Source: Corynebacterium sp. Marseille-P3884 | GTDB lineage: Bacteria; Actinomycetota; Actinomycetes; Mycobacteriales; Mycobacteriaceae | Direction of reading: 5' to 3' | DNA length: 64,000 nucleotides | Assembly (NCBI RefSeq): GCF_017942225.1 | Contig: NZ_JAGKSD010000001.1 | Span: 62,001 to 126,000, forward strand | Shown: positions 38,517-46,820 of the stretch, piece after piece | How positions within the stretch are numbered: the first letter of the stretch is position 1 | Layout: the number at the start of each line of letters is the position of its first letter | Program-made: the position numbers and the translations under genes | Notes under the pieces: generated by a model | Told to the model about the DNA's origin: nothing | The model's database searches: none | Seen by the model: only the letters and a program-made list of their open reading frames with translations

Positions 38517-39416
38517 ATGCCAAAACGGATTGTAGGAATCGATGTGTGCCGCGCGGTCGCGCTCATCGCGATGATGGCCGCGCATTTGACGACGACGGGC
38601 GCGAACACCCTCGGGATCACCGGTCAGTTGCTGTACGGCTTTCCCGCGGCACTGTTCGCCTTCCTGGCGGGTATGTCCATGAAGCTCATGGCGCGTTCTG
38701 CTGGGCCGCTGCAGTTCACCGTTCGCGGGGTGCTGCTCATCGCGCTGCACTTTGCGCTCGTGCCGTTTGCGGGCGAGATCACCGTCGTCCTGCTTCCCAT
38801 TGGCATGTCCATGATCGCGCTCGGGTGGATCACTGGCTGGGACGTGCGCGCGAAACTCGCGCTGTGCGTGGCGCTGTCGGTGGCCTCGGGGCTGATCTAC
38901 CAGTTCGGTCTCGAACCGTGGTCGCTCTTCGGTCCGCCGTATCCGCTGGTGATGTGGGCGGCGTTGATGACCGCGGGAATGGTCGCCGAAGAACGTGTTT
39001 TGCCCTCGCGCACCGCCACTGTTGTTGCGGCTGTGGCTGGCGCCGTTATCGCCGCGCTCGTGGTGGTCGTGCGACTGAACTTCATCGTGCCGTCCGCATG
39101 GCTGGAGCCGAACGGGCATACCGGCGGGCTGCTGGATATTGCCGGTTCGGTCGGCATGTCACTCGCCGTGCTGGGCCTGTGCAGTTTTGTCCCGCGGTCG
39201 TGGGTGATGCAGCCGCTCGGTTCGATGTCGCTCACCATCTACTGCCTGCACATGCTCAGCGCCCAGTGGCTGAGCTTCACCGTCAGCGTCATCATCGCCG
39301 CTGTCTTCGCCGTCGCGTGGTCGGCCTTCTTCCGCCGCGGACCGATGGAATCGGCGATGCGCTGGTGCATCGACCGAATCACAGCTCTGGTGCCAAAGCC
39401 GGCATCAACCTCGTAG
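38517..39416 (+). CDS. HGSNAT/DUF1624-like polytopic membrane protein
   Basis: 299 residues, about eight to nine membrane helices. The opening PKRIVGIDVCRAVALIAMMAAHL matches the R-x-x-G-x-D-x-x-R-x-x-A-x-x-x-M-x-x-x-H pattern of heparan-alpha-glucosaminide N-acetyltransferase-like and acyltransferase-3-like proteins, with the conserved His near residue 23. Later MSLTIYCLHMLSAQ resembles their C-terminal motif. A cell-envelope acylation role is possible, but the substrate is unknown. The ATG at 38517 was chosen over GTG 38508 because of the -10 spacing. Position beside the two-component system suggests coregulation. Confidence 0.7.
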   Translation: MPKRIVGIDVCRAVALIAMMAAHLTTTGANTLGITGQLLYGFPAALFAFLAGMSMKLMARSAGPLQFTVRGVLLIALHFALVPFAGEITVVLLPIGMSMIALGWITGWDVRAKLALCVALSVASGLIYQFGLEPWSLFGPPYPLVMWAALMTAGMVAEERVLPSRTATVVAAVAGAVIAALVVVVRLNFIVPSAWLEPNGHTGGLLDIAGSVGMSLAVLGLCSFVPRSWVMQPLGSMSLTIYCLHMLSAQWLSFTVSVIIAAVFAVAWSAFFRRGPMESAMRWCIDRITALVPKPASTS

Positions 39417-39435
39417 AACTCTTTGAAGGAGAATC

Positions 39436-40377
39436 ATGAAACTCACTCGTACTCATAGTCGCATTGCCGCACTCGCACTGACTGCTTTGCTGGTGTCGCC
39501 GACACCTGCGTGGGCACTGGACAGCAAAGACATGGCTGGTTCGACCCCGGAAGCCGGCACTGTCGTCTCGCTGCGCATGGAAGACAACGAGCCGGATGAC
39601 GGCAGCTGCACCGGCACCGCGATCGCCCCGCACTGGGTGGTCACCGCGCGCCACTGCATGGAGATGTTCAACAAACCCGGCGGCACTGTTCGCACCGGGG
39701 AGGGCGACCAGCAGCGCATGTACAAAGTCGACCGCTGGGAGAAGGCGCCCCGCGGCGATATCGGCCTGGTGCACACCGAGGAGCCGATGCAGCTCGAGCA
39801 CTTCGCTGAGGTCTCCCATGACGAACTGAAAAACGGGGAGGTCACGGTGTACGGCTGGTCGTCGGAGGGCACCGGCGGTTCGAAGACCCTGCCCGTTGCA
39901 AAGGGCGATGCCGATACCTCCGCAGGCGATCAAGCACCCGCGCTTTTCGACGCCCCGTCGGCTGCCGTGGTCTCGCTGAAAAACGGCGCGCGCATCCAAG
40001 GCGGCGACTCGGGCGGCCCGATCTTCGCCGACGGGAAGGTCGCTGCTGTGATGTCTGCCGGGCTTTTCGACGACCCGGACAACCCCTCCGAAGAAGACCT
40101 CATGAGCAACCCGAAGGTGGCCGTGTCCCCGGTAGCGGACCAGGCGGAGTGGATCGAAAAGACCGTTGCCGGTGAAGAAACAGGATCTGGGGAGGCCGCA
40201 GCAGCTGGCGAAGAAGCAGCGTCCGGCGAAGAAGCAGGATCTGAGGCTGTTTCCGGTGCTGACACCATGACGACGGCTGATGACGGTGCCCGTCAGATGC
40301 CGGTGAGCCTGTGGATCATCCTGGGCAGCGTCGTCATCATCGCTGGTGCGGTGGTGTGGCGCCTGAGCCGTCGATAA
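39436..40377 (+). CDS. Secreted, membrane-tethered trypsin-like serine protease
   Basis: 313 residues. Signal peptide with cleavage after AWA (residue 27). Chymotrypsin-fold triad: His73 in VVTARHC, Asp108 in RGDIGLVH, Ser192 in GGDSGGP. After a Glu/Ala/Gly/Ser-rich linker there is one C-terminal membrane helix (VSLWIILGSVVIIAGAVVWRL) with a basic end, so the protease domain is outside and anchored. AAGGAG lies about 7 nt before the ATG. Its stop TAA is part of a CGTCGATAAGC word, and the gene end overlaps ansA on the other strand by 41 bp. Substrate unknown. Confidence 0.9.
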   Translation: MKLTRTHSRIAALALTALLVSPTPAWALDSKDMAGSTPEAGTVVSLRMEDNEPDDGSCTGTAIAPHWVVTARHCMEMFNKPGGTVRTGEGDQQRMYKVDRWEKAPRGDIGLVHTEEPMQLEHFAEVSHDELKNGEVTVYGWSSEGTGGSKTLPVAKGDADTSAGDQAPALFDAPSAAVVSLKNGARIQGGDSGGPIFADGKVAAVMSAGLFDDPDNPSEEDLMSNPKVAVSPVADQAEWIEKTVAGEETGSGEAAAAGEEAASGEEAGSEAVSGADTMTTADDGARQMPVSLWIILGSVVIIAGAVVWRLSRR

Positions 40378-41320
40378 GCGTGCGCGGGTCGATACCTGCC
40401 GATAGCGCTGCGGCGAGGGCGATACGTGCCTGACCGGCGCGCAACCACCCGGCCGGAATCGCACCGCGGTCCCCGAGCGTTGCGCCGCCGCCGGCACCGC
40501 CATAGGCGAATTCCACCTTGCCGTGCGGCACGACGGTGGTGACCACCACTGGAATCCCGGCGTCCAGTGCACGGTGCAGCGCCTGGCCCATCTGCTCCGA
40601 GACATTGCCGGAGCCCATGCCCTCGACCACGATGCCGTCGGGGGCCATCCCGATCACCGCGTCGACGATGTCCCCGTCGGCGCCGGCCCACCCGGCCACG
40701 ATCGGGATTTTCATTCCGGCAAGCCGCACAGGCTGGATCGGAGCGGGGCGAGGCGGATTCTCGTCGCCGGTTGATCCGGTGGTGGGGCGGAAGGCATCCA
40801 GTGCGTGTGTGTCCGCCTTGACTAAGCCCCGCGCCGGGGTGATGTTGCCGCCGAATGCCACGACGACACCAGAAGCGCAGCGGCGGTCAGTGGCGTCGCC
40901 TGAGACAGCTCCAGAGATGTAATCCGCGGCAGCACGCAGGTTGCCCGGGCCGTCGGGGGTGTCGGCATCGGCGGCGCGTTGCGCACCCGTGACCACGACC
41001 GACTTAGCCGGGTTCGTGTGGAATAGATCGAGTGCAAAAGCAGTCTCCGCCATCGAATCGGTGCCGTGGGTGACCACGACGCCGGCGACGGATGGATCGG
41101 CGAGTTGCTCGTGAACGGTGGCGATAAGGGCATCGACATCCGCCAGAGTCATCGACGACGAATCCAGGGCGCGGACGTCGACTGGACGGCACGGCGCAGT
41201 GATACCGGCGGATTCGATCAGCTCTTCGGCAGTGCGGCGGGGCACGAGCGCGCCGGTCTCGTCTGCCTCACAGGCGATGGTTCCTCCAGTGGCGACCACA
41301 GCGATTTCTAACGCATTCAT
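40337..41320 (-). CDS. ansA: L-asparaginase (type I/II family)
   Basis: 327 residues from MNALEIAVVATGGTIACE, which holds the nucleophile Thr of the TGGTIA motif. The second motif is VVTHGTDSMAETAFAL (Thr-Asp of HGTD), followed by VVTGAQR and MGSGNVSEQM. It hydrolyses L-asparagine to aspartate and ammonia; no signal peptide, so cytoplasmic. TAATCT lies 7 nt upstream of the ATG, which supports this start over the longer reading. Convergent with the protease gene. Equivalent to ansA (Rv1538c) in M. tuberculosis order. Confidence 0.93.
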   Translation of the reverse strand: MNALEIAVVATGGTIACEADETGALVPRRTAEELIESAGITAPCRPVDVRALDSSSMTLADVDALIATVHEQLADPSVAGVVVTHGTDSMAETAFALDLFHTNPAKSVVVTGAQRAADADTPDGPGNLRAAADYISGAVSGDATDRRCASGVVVAFGGNITPARGLVKADTHALDAFRPTTGSTGDENPPRPAPIQPVRLAGMKIPIVAGWAGADGDIVDAVIGMAPDGIVVEGMGSGNVSEQMGQALHRALDAGIPVVVTTVVPHGKVEFAYGGAGGGATLGDRGAIPAGWLRAGQARIALAAALSAGIDPRTLIDGSGATPPHQR

Positions 41321-41406
41321 GAACTTCAGATTAGGCGCGCCGATTAGTCCTAAACCAACTGGCACCGGTAACGTTAGGCCAGTTAACGGAATTCAAGGAG
41401 AGATAA

Positions 41407-42108
41407 ATGAACGCACCGACTACCGCACGGAAATTCGCCGCCATCGCGGCTGCGTTCGGCGCTGCAATGACCCTCGCGGCGTGCTCGAACGACGAGACCG
41501 GATCCGACTCGGACACTGCCACCGAGACCAACACGGCTTCGCAGCAGGCAGCCCCGGCTGCTGAGAAGCCGACCGCTGAGCAGCTCAACGAGGTGCTCGC
41601 ACGTGCCACCAACCCGGAACTGCCGATGGAAGAGCGCGTGAAGACGGTTCAGGGCGGCGAAAATGCCCGCGAGCTTTTCGACGTCATGACGCAGGCAAAG
41701 AAGGAGTCCGGCGCGGACTTCCAGGTCGTCGAACCGATCTTGCCGGGTTACACCCCGAATGAGGTCCTCGCCGCCGTGAACTTCACGCAGCCGGACCAGG
41801 GCCCGTCTGTGGCTGAGAACGTCTCCTTCATCTTCGAAGATGACACCTGGAAGCTGTCCCAGTCCTGGGCCTGCACCCTGATCACCAACACGGTGACTCC
41901 GGAGCAGGTCCCGGCAATGTGCAACGCCCAGGCAGGCCAGGACGGCCAGGCCCCGGCGCAGGGCGGTCCGGCCCCGGAGGGCCCGCAGCAGGGCGCTGAC
42001 GGCGCACAGGCTCCGGCGCAGGGCGGTCCGGCACCGGAGGGCCCGCAGCAGGGCGCAGACGGTGCACAGGCTCCGGCACAGGGCGGCGCACCGGCCCCGG
42101 CATTGTAA
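41407..42108 (+). CDS. Mtb12-like secreted lipoprotein with 20-residue repeats
   Basis: 233 residues. Lipoprotein signal with lipobox LAAC (Cys26), a Ser/Thr/Ala-rich spacer, then a domain (PTAEQLNEVLARATNPELPMEERVKTVQGGENA...WKLSQSWACTLI) that resembles the low-molecular-weight antigen Mtb12 fold of mycobacteria. The C-terminus consists of two and a part copies of a 20-residue unit (Q-APAQGGPAPEGPQQGADGA). AAGGAG lies 8 nt before the ATG. Expected outside the cell membrane. A 7-bp inverted repeat (AACTGGC/GCCAGTT) lies in the spacer upstream. Confidence 0.8.
   Translation: MNAPTTARKFAAIAAAFGAAMTLAACSNDETGSDSDTATETNTASQQAAPAAEKPTAEQLNEVLARATNPELPMEERVKTVQGGENARELFDVMTQAKKESGADFQVVEPILPGYTPNEVLAAVNFTQPDQGPSVAENVSFIFEDDTWKLSQSWACTLITNTVTPEQVPAMCNAQAGQDGQAPAQGGPAPEGPQQGADGAQAPAQGGPAPEGPQQGADGAQAPAQGGAPAPAL
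41941..42086. repeat. 60-bp in-frame tandem repeat in the lipoprotein gene
   Basis: Units at 41941-42000 and 42001-42060, with a third partial unit from 42061. Units 1 and 2 differ at only a few bases. Copy number may vary between strains. Confidence 0.9.
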
Positions 42109-42114
42109 AGAACA

Positions 42115-42158
42115 CGAAGTCACTGAGCACTGCTATTGAGCATTGCTCGGTGACTTCG
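42115..42158. terminator. Bidirectional terminator between lipoprotein and ABC-F genes
   Basis: A 15-bp stem (CGAAGTCACTGAGCA with TGCTCGGTGACTTCG, one G-T pair) and 14-nt loop lie between the convergent stops. Confidence 0.75.
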
Positions 42159-42159
42159 C

Positions 42160-43830
42160 TCAGTCTTCTTCGCGCCACACCTCCTCGGTCCACAGCGTGG
42201 ACAGGGTGAGAAGTGTGGCGCGTCCGTCTTTCTGGGCGATGCGCTGGCGCCAACGGCGACGGATCCACCGGTCGTGGCTGGTGATGATCACGGTGCCGGG
42301 GAAATCCACCAGGGCGGCCTCGAGCTCCTCGGCTAAGGCGAGGGAGAGGTGGTTGGTGGGCTCGTCGAGAAGCAACAAATCCGGCGGAGAGCACAAGATC
42401 TTGCCCAAGGAGACGCGGCGGCGCTGGCCGAGCGAGAGGTCCTTCAGCGGCATTGCGGCCTGCGCTGATGTCATGAGCCCCATGTCGACGATTCCCGGCA
42501 CGATATCGGCACCGGTGACGGAGAGATCCGTCCATGAATCGTCCTGTTCCAGGCGGGCAACGCTCATTTCCTCCGGCATGACGAGCTCGCCGGAATAGTC
42601 GGTGAGCTCGCCGTCCAGAATCTTCAGCAGGGTCGATTTGCCGGAGCCGTTCGGGCCCTCGACAAGGAGCTGTGCGCCGGGCTGGACTTTGAGGTTCAAC
42701 GGTGCGAGACGGTCAGGGACCGCGAGTTCGTTCGCGACGACGGCGGGAACGCCGAGGGAGGTCGCGGTGTGTTCCGGGATGCCGGTGAAACGCAGCGGCT
42801 TCGGGGGAGCAGGGATCTGGTACCGCTCCAATTCCTCGAGGCGGTTCTCGGCGGCGCGGCGACGGTTGCCCACGGTCTTGGCGGCGCGGTCGGCATAGAA
42901 CTTCGCGGCTTTGCGGACCTCGGATTTCGATTCCTGCGAGTGGAAGATGTCCTCCGCCGACTGCTCAGCGGCTTTTTCCAGTCGCTCGCGCTCGTGTTCC
43001 TGGGCGGCATAGTCGGCGGCCCAGCGCTGACGGCGCTGCTCGCGTGCCTTCAAATAATCGCTGAAGGAACCGCTGAAACGCGCACCCTGGCGGGTTTCTT
43101 CGCCCATACCGCCCTCCGCACCGAGACCCGGGTCGAGGTCGACGAGTGCATCGCAGACCGCGTCGAGGAAATAACGGTCGTGGGAGGCGGCGAGCACGGG
43201 GCCGGAAAAAGACTCGAGCTCGCCGACGAGAAAGTCCACAGCTTCATCGTCGAGGTGGTTCGTCGGCTCGTCGAGCACCATCGCGTCCACTGGGCGCAGC
43301 AGGAGAGTAGCCAGAGCGAAACGGCGGCGCTGCCCGCCGGACATCTCACCCAGCGGAGTGGACAGATCCACATTGGCCAGTCCGAGACCTGCCAAGACGG
43401 CGGCGATGCGGGCATCGAGCTCCCATACGCCGGAATTCTCAGCCCTGGCCAGTGCGAGATCGAATTCATCTGCTAAGCGTGTGTTTTCCGGGTCTTCCGC
43501 CATCGCGCCGGAGAGATCCGCAATGGCGCGCTCAACGCCGCGGAGCTCGTCCACGGCGGCGTCGATAAGCATGCTCGCGGGTTCCGTGAACGGCAGCGAG
43601 GTCTCCTGGGCGATGAACCCCGTCACTGGCGGGGTGACCAGCGCTCCGGCGGTGGGGGTGAGGTCGCCGGAGATGACGCCGAGGAGCGTCGACTTGCCCG
43701 CGCCATTCTCGCCGATCAGGCCGGTGACCGAACCGGACGGCACAGCGAAGGAGATGTCCGTGAGCACGCGGTGGCCGTCTGGGTACGTGAATGAGATTCC
43801 GTCGAGTCCGATGTGGAGTGGGGCAGGCAT
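42160..43830 (-). CDS. ABC-F family ATPase with two ABC domains
   Basis: 556 residues, no membrane segments. First ABC domain: Walker A GENGAGKST, signature LGEMSGGQRRR, Walker B VDAMVLDEPTNHLDD. A charged linker (LKAREQRRQRWAADYAAQEHERERLEKAAEQS) corresponds to the P-site tRNA interaction motif. Second domain: GPNGSGKST, LSLGQRRR, DLLLLDEPTNHLS. ABC-F proteins act on the ribosome, either as translation factors or as antibiotic-resistance proteins that displace drugs; which applies cannot be told here. One CGTCGATAAGC word lies in the gene (read as Leu-Ile-Asp). Confidence 0.9.
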   Translation of the reverse strand: MPAPLHIGLDGISFTYPDGHRVLTDISFAVPSGSVTGLIGENGAGKSTLLGVISGDLTPTAGALVTPPVTGFIAQETSLPFTEPASMLIDAAVDELRGVERAIADLSGAMAEDPENTRLADEFDLALARAENSGVWELDARIAAVLAGLGLANVDLSTPLGEMSGGQRRRFALATLLLRPVDAMVLDEPTNHLDDEAVDFLVGELESFSGPVLAASHDRYFLDAVCDALVDLDPGLGAEGGMGEETRQGARFSGSFSDYLKAREQRRQRWAADYAAQEHERERLEKAAEQSAEDIFHSQESKSEVRKAAKFYADRAAKTVGNRRRAAENRLEELERYQIPAPPKPLRFTGIPEHTATSLGVPAVVANELAVPDRLAPLNLKVQPGAQLLVEGPNGSGKSTLLKILDGELTDYSGELVMPEEMSVARLEQDDSWTDLSVTGADIVPGIVDMGLMTSAQAAMPLKDLSLGQRRRVSLGKILCSPPDLLLLDEPTNHLSLALAEELEAALVDFPGTVIITSHDRWIRRRWRQRIAQKDGRATLLTLSTLWTEEVWREED

Positions 43831-43836
43831 GATGGC

Positions 43837-44718
43837 TTATTTTCCGTATCGTGTCGCGGTGGTGATGTCCTGGACCACCTTGAAGTCTGGGTTTTGGCCG
43901 GTATAGACCAGCCGTGTCGTCGCGGCATTCTGGCCGGCGACGGGGATCGGTTTTGTCAGGTCGACCGTGATCTCCGCTTGCGATGTCGTGCTCGTGCTTT
44001 CGGTTTCGAGCTGTACTGTATCGCGATCGTCTTCAATCCCATCGGGGTTAGGCCCGAAGCTAGAGGGGCCTTGTGGCAGCTCCTCCGAAATATCAAGGTC
44101 GAGCGTGACCGTGGACCCCTCGATTTTCGTGACCGTGTAAGTGGTCGTGCGGTTCATCGAGGTCTGCCCAGTCGTGCGCGCCTCCGCCGTCCACGATGCG
44201 CCTTCGCCGACCTCCTCGCGGGGGAAGACCGGCATGGTGGATAGAAGCTGGAGCAAACCGCGCTCGAGGCGTTCGCGGTCCTCGTCGCTGCTTCCTTCTT
44301 CCGGGAGCAGCTTCACGTCGTTGATCTGCCCGCTCGGGTCGGCGGACCAGCGCATGCTAAAACCTTCGGCGACAACGTCGGTGGTCTCCCCGTTGCTGGT
44401 GGCCTCGAGCTGCAGCGACTGTGCGTCAGTGGCGCTGGGTTCCGGTGCCTTGGGATCGACCTTGTCCGTGGCCACGCGGCCCTGGTAGATGCCGTTTATG
44501 GTCTCGATCCCGGTGGTCTGCTCCGCGCCTTCGGTCGCGTAAGCGAGCACCTTCTTCTCGCCCTCGCCGGCGTTGACGAGCGTGACACGTCCCGGGTCGA
44601 CGTTGAATGCGGGGACCTCCGCGAACGGGTCGGCATCCTGCGACGAGCACGCGGAAAGCACCGCGGTAGCGCCTACCGCGCCCGCGATCATGATTGCTTG
44701 CAGATACCTAAAGCTCAC
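43837..44718 (-). CDS. Conserved lipoprotein of unknown function
   Basis: 293 residues. Lipoprotein signal with lipobox LSAC (MSFRYLQAIMIAGAVGATAVLSACSS). The mature part is beta-rich with repeated GxYxG-type strands (TINGIYQGRVAT, TTYTVTKIEGSTVTLDLDISE) and a conserved-looking VGEGASWTAEART segment, as in DUF6263-like corynebacterial lipoproteins (low certainty). It starts at GTG with TAGGTT 6 nt upstream. It lies 6 bp before the ABC-F gene, so the two are probably cotranscribed. Confidence 0.65.
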   Translation of the reverse strand: MSFRYLQAIMIAGAVGATAVLSACSSQDADPFAEVPAFNVDPGRVTLVNAGEGEKKVLAYATEGAEQTTGIETINGIYQGRVATDKVDPKAPEPSATDAQSLQLEATSNGETTDVVAEGFSMRWSADPSGQINDVKLLPEEGSSDEDRERLERGLLQLLSTMPVFPREEVGEGASWTAEARTTGQTSMNRTTTYTVTKIEGSTVTLDLDISEELPQGPSSFGPNPDGIEDDRDTVQLETESTSTTSQAEITVDLTKPIPVAGQNAATTRLVYTGQNPDFKVVQDITTATRYGK

Positions 44719-44762
44719 ACATTGAACCTACCGCACACGTAACCGACTACAGTAAGGCGACG

Positions 44763-45302
44763 ATGAGCACCTCTACTTCGCAGAAGCCCAACAGCGCCCG
44801 CGGAACCACTCGCCGCCGGACCGTGGCAATGGTCGCCGGCATCATGGTCGCCGTGGGGCTCGTGGACCAGGTGGTCAAACAGATCATGGTCACAACCCTG
44901 ACCCCCGGTGAGCCCGTCGCGGTAATCGGGGACTGGTTCCGCTGGCTGCTGTTATTCAACTCCGGTGCCGCGTTTTCCATGGGGCAGGACCTCACCTGGC
45001 TGATCACCGCGATTCAGCTCGCCTTCGTCATCGGTGCGCTCGTGTTCGCGCACCGCCTCCACAACCGCTGGGAGGTCCTCGGCATCGCGCTCATTGCCGG
45101 CGGTGCGCTGGGCAACCTCATCGACCGCCTGTTCCGCCCGCCGGGATTCTGGTTCGGCCACGTCGTGGACTACATTTCCGTTGGCGATTTCGCCGTGTTC
45201 AATCTCGCGGACACCGCCATCAACATCGGGGTTGCCGTGTTCATTCTCGCCCTGTTTTTCGCCAAGGATGAAGAGGCCACGGCCGAGAAGGACGAGTCAT
45301 GA
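44763..45302 (+). CDS. lspA: Lipoprotein signal peptidase (signal peptidase II)
   Basis: 179 residues with four membrane helices. Catalytic aspartates are in GNLIDRLFR and FNLADTAINIGV, with the conserved FNSGAAFSMG between helices. It cleaves prolipoproteins after lipidation; several lipoproteins are encoded nearby (LAAC, LSAC, TAC lipoboxes). TACAGT lies 9 nt upstream of the ATG, so the leader is at most a few bases. Overlaps the next gene by ATGA. Confidence 0.96.
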   Translation: MSTSTSQKPNSARGTTRRRTVAMVAGIMVAVGLVDQVVKQIMVTTLTPGEPVAVIGDWFRWLLLFNSGAAFSMGQDLTWLITAIQLAFVIGALVFAHRLHNRWEVLGIALIAGGALGNLIDRLFRPPGFWFGHVVDYISVGDFAVFNLADTAINIGVAVFILALFFAKDEEATAEKDES

Positions 45303-46213
45303 CCAGCGGTTACAGGTCGATCACGGTTCCGGAGGGACTCGACGGCATGCGTGTCGACGCCGCCGTGGCCAAGGTCTTCGGCGTGTCACGCTCGGTTGCG
45401 GCGGATCTCGATGTGCTTATCGACGGCACCGTGGTCCCTAAATCCACCCGCCTCACCCCCGGGCAGACCCTCGAGGTGACCCTGCCGGAACCCAAGACCG
45501 TGCCCATGCCGAAGGACGAACCGGTGGAGGGGTTGGAGATTCTCTACGACGACGAGGATGTCATCGTCGTGGACAAGCCCGTCGGTGTGGCGGCTCACCC
45601 GACGCTCGGTTGGGAAGGCCCGACCGTCGTCGGCGGCTTAGTGGCCATGGGCTTCCAGCTACCTGACGCCGGTCCGCCCGAGCGCAAAGGCATCGTCCAG
45701 CGCCTCGATGTGGGCACCTCCGGCGTGATGGTCGTGGCCAATTCGATCCCCGGCTACTCAGTGCTCAAGCGGGCCTTCAAGGAACGCACCGTGGAAAAGA
45801 CGTATCACGCGGTGGTTCAAGGATTGCCTGATCCGATCGTGGGCACCATCGACGCGCCGATCGGGCGCCATCCATCTTCCGGGTGGAAATTCGCCGTAAC
45901 GCAGGACGGCCGGCCGTCGGTGACGCACTACGAGGTGATCGAGGCGTTCCGTGAAGCGAGTCTGCTCGAGGTCCACCTGGAAACCGGCCGGACCCACCAG
46001 ATCCGCGTGCATATGTCTTCGGTCGGCCACCCGTGTGTCGGGGACCCGATGTACGGCTCCGATCCGAACCTGACCAAACGGCTGGAACTCAAACGCCAGT
46101 GGCTGCACGCCACCGGGCTCGGTTTCACCCACCCCGGAACAGGGAAGTGGATGGACGTCACCTCGCCGTACCCGGAGGATCTCCAACGGGCCGTCGAAAA
46201 GCTGCGCGCATGA
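45299..46213 (+). CDS. RluA/RluD-family rRNA pseudouridine synthase
   Basis: 304 residues. N-terminal S4-like domain (MRVDAAVAKVFGVSRSVAADLDVLIDGTVV), then the catalytic motif IVQRLDVGTSGVMVVA with the active Asp, and family segments LEVHLETGRTHQIRVHMSSVGHPCVGDPMYG. The position after lspA is conserved (Rv1540). Start overlaps the lspA stop (ATGA); stop overlaps the next gene in the same way. One CGTCGATAAGC word lies in the S4 region. Confidence 0.93.
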   Translation: MTSGYRSITVPEGLDGMRVDAAVAKVFGVSRSVAADLDVLIDGTVVPKSTRLTPGQTLEVTLPEPKTVPMPKDEPVEGLEILYDDEDVIVVDKPVGVAAHPTLGWEGPTVVGGLVAMGFQLPDAGPPERKGIVQRLDVGTSGVMVVANSIPGYSVLKRAFKERTVEKTYHAVVQGLPDPIVGTIDAPIGRHPSSGWKFAVTQDGRPSVTHYEVIEAFREASLLEVHLETGRTHQIRVHMSSVGHPCVGDPMYGSDPNLTKRLELKRQWLHATGLGFTHPGTGKWMDVTSPYPEDLQRAVEKLRA

Positions 46214-46743
46214 ACCGGCGTGAATTCGCGGCGGGCGCAGCCTTAATCCTCGGTGCTGTTGCCGCCGGTGTGCTCGTGGCACTCATCTCCGCGCTGGGCA
46301 CCCGCACGCGCTTCGAATCGGTCCCGCTTGGCGACACGTTGGGGCAGGACAACGGCGAGACTTTCGCAGAGTATGTCGAACGCGCGGACCGCTCGCTGGC
46401 TGAGGCACCGGATGACGAGCCGGTCTTCGCACTTGTGACCTTTGCTGCTGATGCTTCTGCGGAGGAGGCCTCCGCGGTGCTCGAACCCGTGCGAAGGGTC
46501 GACGCCGTGATTCCGCCCAATGCTCCGCTCAAGCCCGTCGGCGAACCGGAGGAGGGGCGCGACAGGACCGATATCTTCCGGATCGCGGTGGACGGCGACA
46601 TTGCCGGCGCCGTCGTCCACGACACCGGCGATGTGCTGCGCGCGCTGTCCTCCGGCGACAGGATCGCCTCTGTCGAGGCCCTTCCATCCGATGCCGTGTG
46701 GGGCGCTTTCGGGGTACGTTCAGTGAATATTCAGGCTCGTTAA
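46210..46743 (+). CDS. Hypothetical membrane-anchored protein
   Basis: 177 residues. Begins MNRREFAAGAALILGAVAAGVLVALISAL, an uncleaved signal anchor; the rest (about 140 residues) is acidic and lies outside. The ATGA overlap with the pseudouridine synthase makes it the third gene of the lspA operon. No family recognised; the extracellular part has a small alpha/beta look (PVFALVTFAADASAEEASAVLEPVRRVDAVIPP). Confidence 0.65.
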   Translation: MNRREFAAGAALILGAVAAGVLVALISALGTRTRFESVPLGDTLGQDNGETFAEYVERADRSLAEAPDDEPVFALVTFAADASAEEASAVLEPVRRVDAVIPPNAPLKPVGEPEEGRDRTDIFRIAVDGDIAGAVVHDTGDVLRALSSGDRIASVEALPSDAVWGAFGVRSVNIQAR

Positions 46744-46820
46744 GCGCCTATCGGTGAGGCCTTCCGAACGTGTAAGGTCATTGAAGGTTAATTTTCGATC
46801 CTTAAACGAGGAGATGAGAC

